Positions 60,215 to 64,000 of a DNA stretch of 64,000 nt are shown piece after piece. The stretch's first letter is position 1. The number at the start of each line of letters is the position of its first letter. The position numbers and the translations under genes were made by a program. This DNA comes from Mesorhizobium loti CJ3sym (lineage in GTDB: Bacteria; Pseudomonadota; Alphaproteobacteria; Rhizobiales; Rhizobiaceae). The notes under the pieces are model-generated. The model was not told where the DNA came from. It ran no database searches and worked only from the letters and a program-made list of their open reading frames with translations. The DNA lies in NCBI RefSeq assembly GCF_000472785.1, contig NZ_AXAL01000021.1, positions 17,399 through 81,398 on the forward strand, read 5' to 3'.

Positions 60215-61570
60215 ATGAAGAAAATGCTTTTGCTGGGCGCTGCGTTTGCCACGTTCGCCCTGAATGCGCCCGCGCATGCCGAACTGAAGTTCAAGCCCGG
60301 CGAGGACAAGCGCTTTCACTGGGCAAATTTCGAAGACCTCAAGAAAGTCGACCTCAAGGGCGAGACCCTGACCATCTTCGGACCGTGGCGCGGCGAGGAC
60401 GAGGCACTTGCCCGTTCGGTGCTCGATTATTTCGCCGAAGCCACCGGCGTCGAGATCAAATATTCCTCGTCCGAAAACTACGAACAGCAGATTGTTATCG
60501 ACACCCAGGCGGGCAGCCCGCCCAACATCGCCATCCTGCCGCAGCCGGGCCTCATCCAGGATCTCGCATCCAAGGGCGTGCTGACCCCGCTGGGCGACGA
60601 CGTCGCTGCCTGGGTCAAGGAAAACTACGCGGCCGGCGACTCCTGGGCCAAGCTTGGCACCTTCGCAGGCAAGGACGGCAAGCAAGGCTTCTACGCCCTT
60701 CCCTACAAGATCGATGTGAAGGGGCTGGTCTGGTACTCGCCCGATAATTTCCAGGAAGCCGGCTACAAGGTCCCCAAGACCCAGGAGGAACTGGCCGAGC
60801 TCGAGAAGAAGATCATCGCCGATGGCGGCAAGCCCTGGTGCATCGGGCTTGGCTCCGGCGGCGCCACCGGCTGGCCGGCGACCGACTGGGTCGAGGACAT
60901 CATGCTGCGCACGCAGCCTCCGGAAGTCTACGACAAGTGGGTGAAAAACGAGATCCCGTTCAACGACCCCGCAGTGGTCAACGCCATCGACATTTTTGGC
61001 AAGATCGCCACCGACGACAGGATGGTCGACGGTGGCGCCAAGGCGGTCGCGGCGACCGATTTCCGCGACAGCCCGAAGGGCCTCTTCTCGGTGCCGCCGA
61101 AGTGCTACATGCATCATCAGGCGTCGTTCATCCCTTCCTTCTTCCCGGAGGGCGTGAAGCTTGGTCAGGATGCGGACTTCTTCAACTATCCGCCTTACGC
61201 CTCCAAGCCGGAGCTTGGCACGCCGCTGGAAGTGGCCGGAACGCTGGTGATGATCACCAAGGATTCCAAGGCATCGCGCGAATTCGTCAAGTTCCTGCAG
61301 ATGCCGCTCGCGCATGAATTGTGGATGGCGCAGAAAAGCTTCGTCACCCCCTTCAAGGGAGCCAACAAGGACGCCTATGGCAGCGAAGCGCTGAAGAAAC
61401 AGGGCGAGATCCTGGTCGGAGCGACGACCGTGCGCTTCGACGGTTCCGACCTGATGCCGGGCAAGATCGGCGCCGGCGCCTTCTGGACCGGCATGATCGA
61501 CCTGGTTGGCGGCAAGTCCGCCCAGGATGTCGCCACAGACATCCAGAAGAGCTGGGACGGGATCAAGTAA
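60215..61570 (+). CDS. aglE: alpha-glucoside ABC transporter substrate-binding protein
   Basis: A 451-residue periplasmic binding protein (Sec signal MKKMLLLGAAFATFALNAPAHA). Family features: FEDLKKVDLKGETLTIFGPWRGEDEALARSVLDYFAEATGVEIKYSSSENYEQQ and LGSGGATGWPATDWVEDIMLRTQPPEVYDKW. In S. meliloti, AglE binds sucrose, maltose and trehalose. GGGAGGGAAT precedes the ATG at 60215; a GTG/ATG frame upstream is not supported. It lies first in the aglEFG operon; a stable hairpin follows it. Confidence 0.88.
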   Translation: MKKMLLLGAAFATFALNAPAHAELKFKPGEDKRFHWANFEDLKKVDLKGETLTIFGPWRGEDEALARSVLDYFAEATGVEIKYSSSENYEQQIVIDTQAGSPPNIAILPQPGLIQDLASKGVLTPLGDDVAAWVKENYAAGDSWAKLGTFAGKDGKQGFYALPYKIDVKGLVWYSPDNFQEAGYKVPKTQEELAELEKKIIADGGKPWCIGLGSGGATGWPATDWVEDIMLRTQPPEVYDKWVKNEIPFNDPAVVNAIDIFGKIATDDRMVDGGAKAVAATDFRDSPKGLFSVPPKCYMHHQASFIPSFFPEGVKLGQDADFFNYPPYASKPELGTPLEVAGTLVMITKDSKASREFVKFLQMPLAHELWMAQKSFVTPFKGANKDAYGSEALKKQGEILVGATTVRFDGSDLMPGKIGAGAFWTGMIDLVGGKSAQDVATDIQKSWDGIK

Positions 61571-61619
61571 GCGATTGATTGGCCCGGCAGCCGAGCGGCC
61601 GGCCGCTTCATCTTCGCAG

Positions 61620-61646
61620 GGATCCGGGCCTTGCCGGCCCGGATCC
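61620..61646 (+). promoter_or_regulatory. intercistronic stem-loop between aglE and aglF
   Basis: GGATCCGGGCC (61620-61630) and GGCCCGGATCC (61636-61646) form a perfect 11-bp stem with loop TTGCC. There is no T-run. Such structures after binding-protein genes protect the upstream mRNA and lower expression of the permeases. The 238-nt gap holds no gene. Confidence 0.65.
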
Positions 61647-61808
61647 GACGGCGGCCGACGCCGCCCCGTTTCGTCATGAGCGCATCGACATGAAGCGCAA
61701 TCCGCATGCGAGATTTTTAAAGCGGCCGATTGCGCTCCAAAACAACTGAATCGGCGCCTGGTCGCGAGGTTATCAAGCCTCGCCGGATCATCCGCAGGGG
61801 AGGAATGC

Positions 61809-62822
61809 ATGGCGTCTCAGATTTTCTCGGCCATATTTGTCATCATCATCGGCGTCGGGGGCTGCGTCGCCTATTTCTGGGGCGCCAACAAGCTGGTCGA
61901 CCTGATATTCCCATCGCGCGGCGTCGCCGGCGCTGCTGCCATCGACAATCTTCGCCGGCAAGGGCTGGTCCGGCCCTGGCTGTTCGTCGGCCCGGCCATG
62001 ATCATCCTGACCATCTATCTGATCTATCCCGTGATCGAGACGCTGCGGCTCTCCTTCCTCGATCGCGGCGGCATCAATTTCGTCGGTCTGGCCAACTATC
62101 AATGGGCGTTCGGCGACCGCGACTTCCGCAACTCGATCCTCAACAACGTGCTGTGGCTGGCCGTCGTGCCCGCCGCCTGCACCTTCCTTGGCCTGATCAT
62201 TGCGGTGCTGACCGACAAGATCTGGTGGGGCACGATCGCCAAGAGCCTGATCTTCCTGCCGCTGGCGATCTCCTTCGTCGGCGCCAGCGTGATCTGGAAA
62301 TTCATCTACGAATATCGCGGCGAGGGTCAGGTGCAGATCGGCATCCTCAATGCCATCATCCAGCATTTCGGCGGCCAGCCGCAGGTTTGGATATCGCTAC
62401 CGTTCTGGAACAATTTCTTCCTGATGGTCATCCTGATCTGGATCCAGACCGGCTTTGCCATGGTCATCCTGTCCTCGGCCCTGCGCGGCATTCCGGAGGA
62501 GACTCTGGAAGCCGCGGTCATCGACGGCGCCAACCCGTTCCAGATCTTCTGGAAGATCATGGTGCCGCAGATCTGGGGTACGATCGCGGTGGTGTGGACC
62601 ACGATCACCATCCTGGTTCTGAAAGTGTTCGACATCGTGCTGACCATGACCAACGGCCAGTGGAACAGCCAGGTGCTGGCCAATCTGATGTTCGACTGGA
62701 TGTTCCGCGGCGGCGGCGATTTCGGCCGTGGCGCGACAATCGCCATCATCATCATGATCGCGGTCATTCCGATCATGGTCTGGAACATCCGCCAGGCCAA
62801 CAAAGAAACGGGAGGGCATTGA
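61809..62822 (+). CDS. aglF: alpha-glucoside ABC transporter permease
   Basis: A 337-residue MalF-type permease. PWLFVGPAMIILTIYLIYPVIETLRLSF, the EAA loop EETLEAAVIDGANPFQIFWKIMVPQIWGTIAVV, and VFDIVLTMTNGQWNSQVLANLMFDWMFRGGG are typical. It is shorter than E. coli MalF, as expected for the Agl branch. An AGGGGAGGAATGC region precedes the ATG at 61809. It pairs with AglG, whose start is 1 nt downstream of its stop. Confidence 0.9.
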   Translation: MASQIFSAIFVIIIGVGGCVAYFWGANKLVDLIFPSRGVAGAAAIDNLRRQGLVRPWLFVGPAMIILTIYLIYPVIETLRLSFLDRGGINFVGLANYQWAFGDRDFRNSILNNVLWLAVVPAACTFLGLIIAVLTDKIWWGTIAKSLIFLPLAISFVGASVIWKFIYEYRGEGQVQIGILNAIIQHFGGQPQVWISLPFWNNFFLMVILIWIQTGFAMVILSSALRGIPEETLEAAVIDGANPFQIFWKIMVPQIWGTIAVVWTTITILVLKVFDIVLTMTNGQWNSQVLANLMFDWMFRGGGDFGRGATIAIIIMIAVIPIMVWNIRQANKETGGH

Positions 62823-62823
62823 G

Positions 62824-63978
62824 ATGGCCGTCGCGACCGGAAATTCCTTTGCCAGCCGCTTCGGCGTCCACATCGCGGTGCTGATCTTCGTTACGATCTG
62901 GACCATCCCGACACTCGGCATCCTGGTCTCCTCGCTGCGCGACAAGGACCAGATCATCGCTTCGGGCTGGTGGAATTCGTTCTCCAGTTCCAGCCAGACC
63001 GAAGCCGGCCGACTGCCGCCCGCCTCGGCGCAGACCCAGAAGGACGGCAAGTTCGTTCTCGAGGGCAACATCTTCGGCGACGGCGCCAAGCGCGCCATCA
63101 GCGCCTTCGGCGTCAAGGCGGCGGCCCCGACGCAGTATCCGGCCGGCAGTTCGGCCGATCTCGGTGACGGCGTCACCCTGCAGGTCAATGCCGACGGCAG
63201 CTTCGTCATGATCTCGCCCAAGGCGTTCGAGGGCGATCGCGGCCAGCGCGTCTATTACGCCTCGTCGGCGCCGCCGAAATTCACCACCGACAATTACAAG
63301 ACCGTGCTGCTTTCCGAAGGCATCGGCCGCTCATTCATGAACTCGCTGACCGTCACCATTCCGGCGACCGTCATCCCGATCCTGATCGCGGCCTTTGCCG
63401 CCTATGCACTGGCCTGGATGCGCTTTCCCGGCAGGGCACTGCTGATCGCGGTCATCATCGGCCTGCTGGTGGTGCCGCTGCAGATGTCGCTGATCCCGCT
63501 GTTGAAACTCTACAACGGCGTCGGCACGTTCTTCGGCGTGCCGTCGAAGACCTATCTCGGCATCTGGCTGGCCCATACCGGCTTCGGCCTGCCCTTCGCC
63601 ATCTATCTGCTCAGGAGCTACATTGCCGGCCTGCCGCGCGAAATCATGGAATCGGCGCGCATCGACGGCGCCAGCGATTTCGAGATCTTCGTCAAGATCG
63701 TGCTGCCGCTGTCATTCCCAGTGCTTGCCTCGTTTGCCATCTTCCAGTTTCTGTGGGTATGGAACGATCTGCTGGTGGCAATGGTTTTCCTCGGTACGGA
63801 AGCAGACCAGATCGTGCTGACGGCCAAGCTCAACGCGCTGCTTGGCTCGCGCGGCGGCGATTGGGAGATTCTGACGACATCGGCCTTTGTGACCATCATC
63901 GTGCCGCTGATCGTGTTCTTCTCGCTGCAGCGCTATTTCGTCCGCGGGCTGCTTGCCGGTTCCGTAAAAGGAGGCTGA
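62824..63978 (+). CDS. aglG: alpha-glucoside ABC transporter permease
   Basis: A 384-residue MalG-type permease. The C-terminal permease core has the EAA loop PREIMESARIDGASDFEIFVKIVLPLSFPVLASF and VWNDLLVAMVFLGTEADQIVLTAKLNALLGSRGGDWEIL. Between the first membrane segment and the core lies a large periplasmic insert (about 50-145) rich in small and polar residues, known from AglG and related rhizobial permeases. It starts 1 nt after aglF. Confidence 0.9.
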   Translation: MAVATGNSFASRFGVHIAVLIFVTIWTIPTLGILVSSLRDKDQIIASGWWNSFSSSSQTEAGRLPPASAQTQKDGKFVLEGNIFGDGAKRAISAFGVKAAAPTQYPAGSSADLGDGVTLQVNADGSFVMISPKAFEGDRGQRVYYASSAPPKFTTDNYKTVLLSEGIGRSFMNSLTVTIPATVIPILIAAFAAYALAWMRFPGRALLIAVIIGLLVVPLQMSLIPLLKLYNGVGTFFGVPSKTYLGIWLAHTGFGLPFAIYLLRSYIAGLPREIMESARIDGASDFEIFVKIVLPLSFPVLASFAIFQFLWVWNDLLVAMVFLGTEADQIVLTAKLNALLGSRGGDWEILTTSAFVTIIVPLIVFFSLQRYFVRGLLAGSVKGG

Positions 63979-63982
63979 GACC

Positions 63983-64000
63983 ATGCAATCCGCTTTGAAA
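63983..64000 (+). CDS. start of the next agl-operon gene (partial, six codons)
   Basis: An ATG with AAAGGAGG 8 nt upstream opens the frame MQSALK, cut off by the window end. Gene order in rhizobial agl loci (aglE-F-G-A-K) predicts an alpha-glucosidase, but six codons cannot prove it. Confidence 0.5.

Overview
The window reads as high-GC chromosomal DNA of an alphaproteobacterium of the order Rhizobiales, most likely Mesorhizobium or a close relative. This is inferred from the dense, high-GC3 gene packing, the many solute transporters (TRAP, LivH-type, SBP_bac_5 peptide-type and Agl-type), mosaic palindromic intergenic elements of the kind called RIME in rhizobia, and an aglR-aglEFG locus. No prophage, insertion sequence, tRNA, rRNA or CRISPR array was seen.

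Layout. 1-3.6 kb: 5' end of a fused indolepyruvate:ferredoxin oxidoreductase gene, a lipoprotein, a CGNR zinc-finger regulator and a lone LivH-type permease divergent from it. 3.8-8.5 kb: a TRAP transporter (small and large permease plus zinc alcohol dehydrogenase in one operon, with the TAT-exported binding protein convergent across a 180-bp palindromic repeat). 8.8-16.6 kb: a PuuD-like glutamine amidotransferase, an AprI/Inh-like protein, a minus-strand operon (DMT exporter, LacI regulator with an apparent CTG start, 2-hydroxyacid dehydrogenase), an MFS exporter behind what looks like a peptide-leader attenuator, a DUF2000/AraC divergent pair and a MarR regulator. 17-20.4 kb: a His-rich COG0523 metallochaperone GTPase and a WD40 protein, separated by a TacA/TacT toxin-antitoxin module with a perfect 14-bp-arm operator. 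20.6-26.2 kb: an aminotransferase/glutamine-synthetase-like pair, then a radical SAM/UdgX DNA-repair pair. 26.2-28 kb: glycerate 2-kinase and a UPF0303 protein.

28.2-43.9 kb is a purine catabolism region: guanine deaminase, membrane urate hydroxylase, a LysR regulator, a two-LLM-oxidoreductase plus PhzF insert, then uraH-xdhA-xdhB-xdhC divergent from puuE/uraD fusion-allE-allA-deaminase. Together these cover guanine to xanthine, urate, 5-hydroxyisourate, OHCU and allantoin, and ureidoglycine to glyoxylate; the allantoate-hydrolysing step is not in the window. An MqsA-like HTH protein without its zinc cysteines and without a toxin follows.

44.4-54.3 kb: a CocE/NonD hydrolase and a peptide-type ABC transporter (two permeases, one fused double ATPase) flanked by two paralogous binding proteins, then a phosphodiesterase-like enzyme. 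54.4-57.1 kb: ECF sigma factor, membrane anti-sigma factor and secreted subtilase in overlapping order. 57.1-58.6 kb: a transglutaminase-like protein and a membrane protein with an apparently broken 5' end. 58.8-64 kb: aglR divergent from aglE-aglF-aglG, with the first six codons of the next gene at the window edge.

Few features are truly novel. The best candidates for follow-up are the attenuator-controlled MFS exporter, the sigma/anti-sigma/subtilase unit, the toxin-antitoxin module between metal-homeostasis genes, and the orphan cysteine-less MqsA-like protein.
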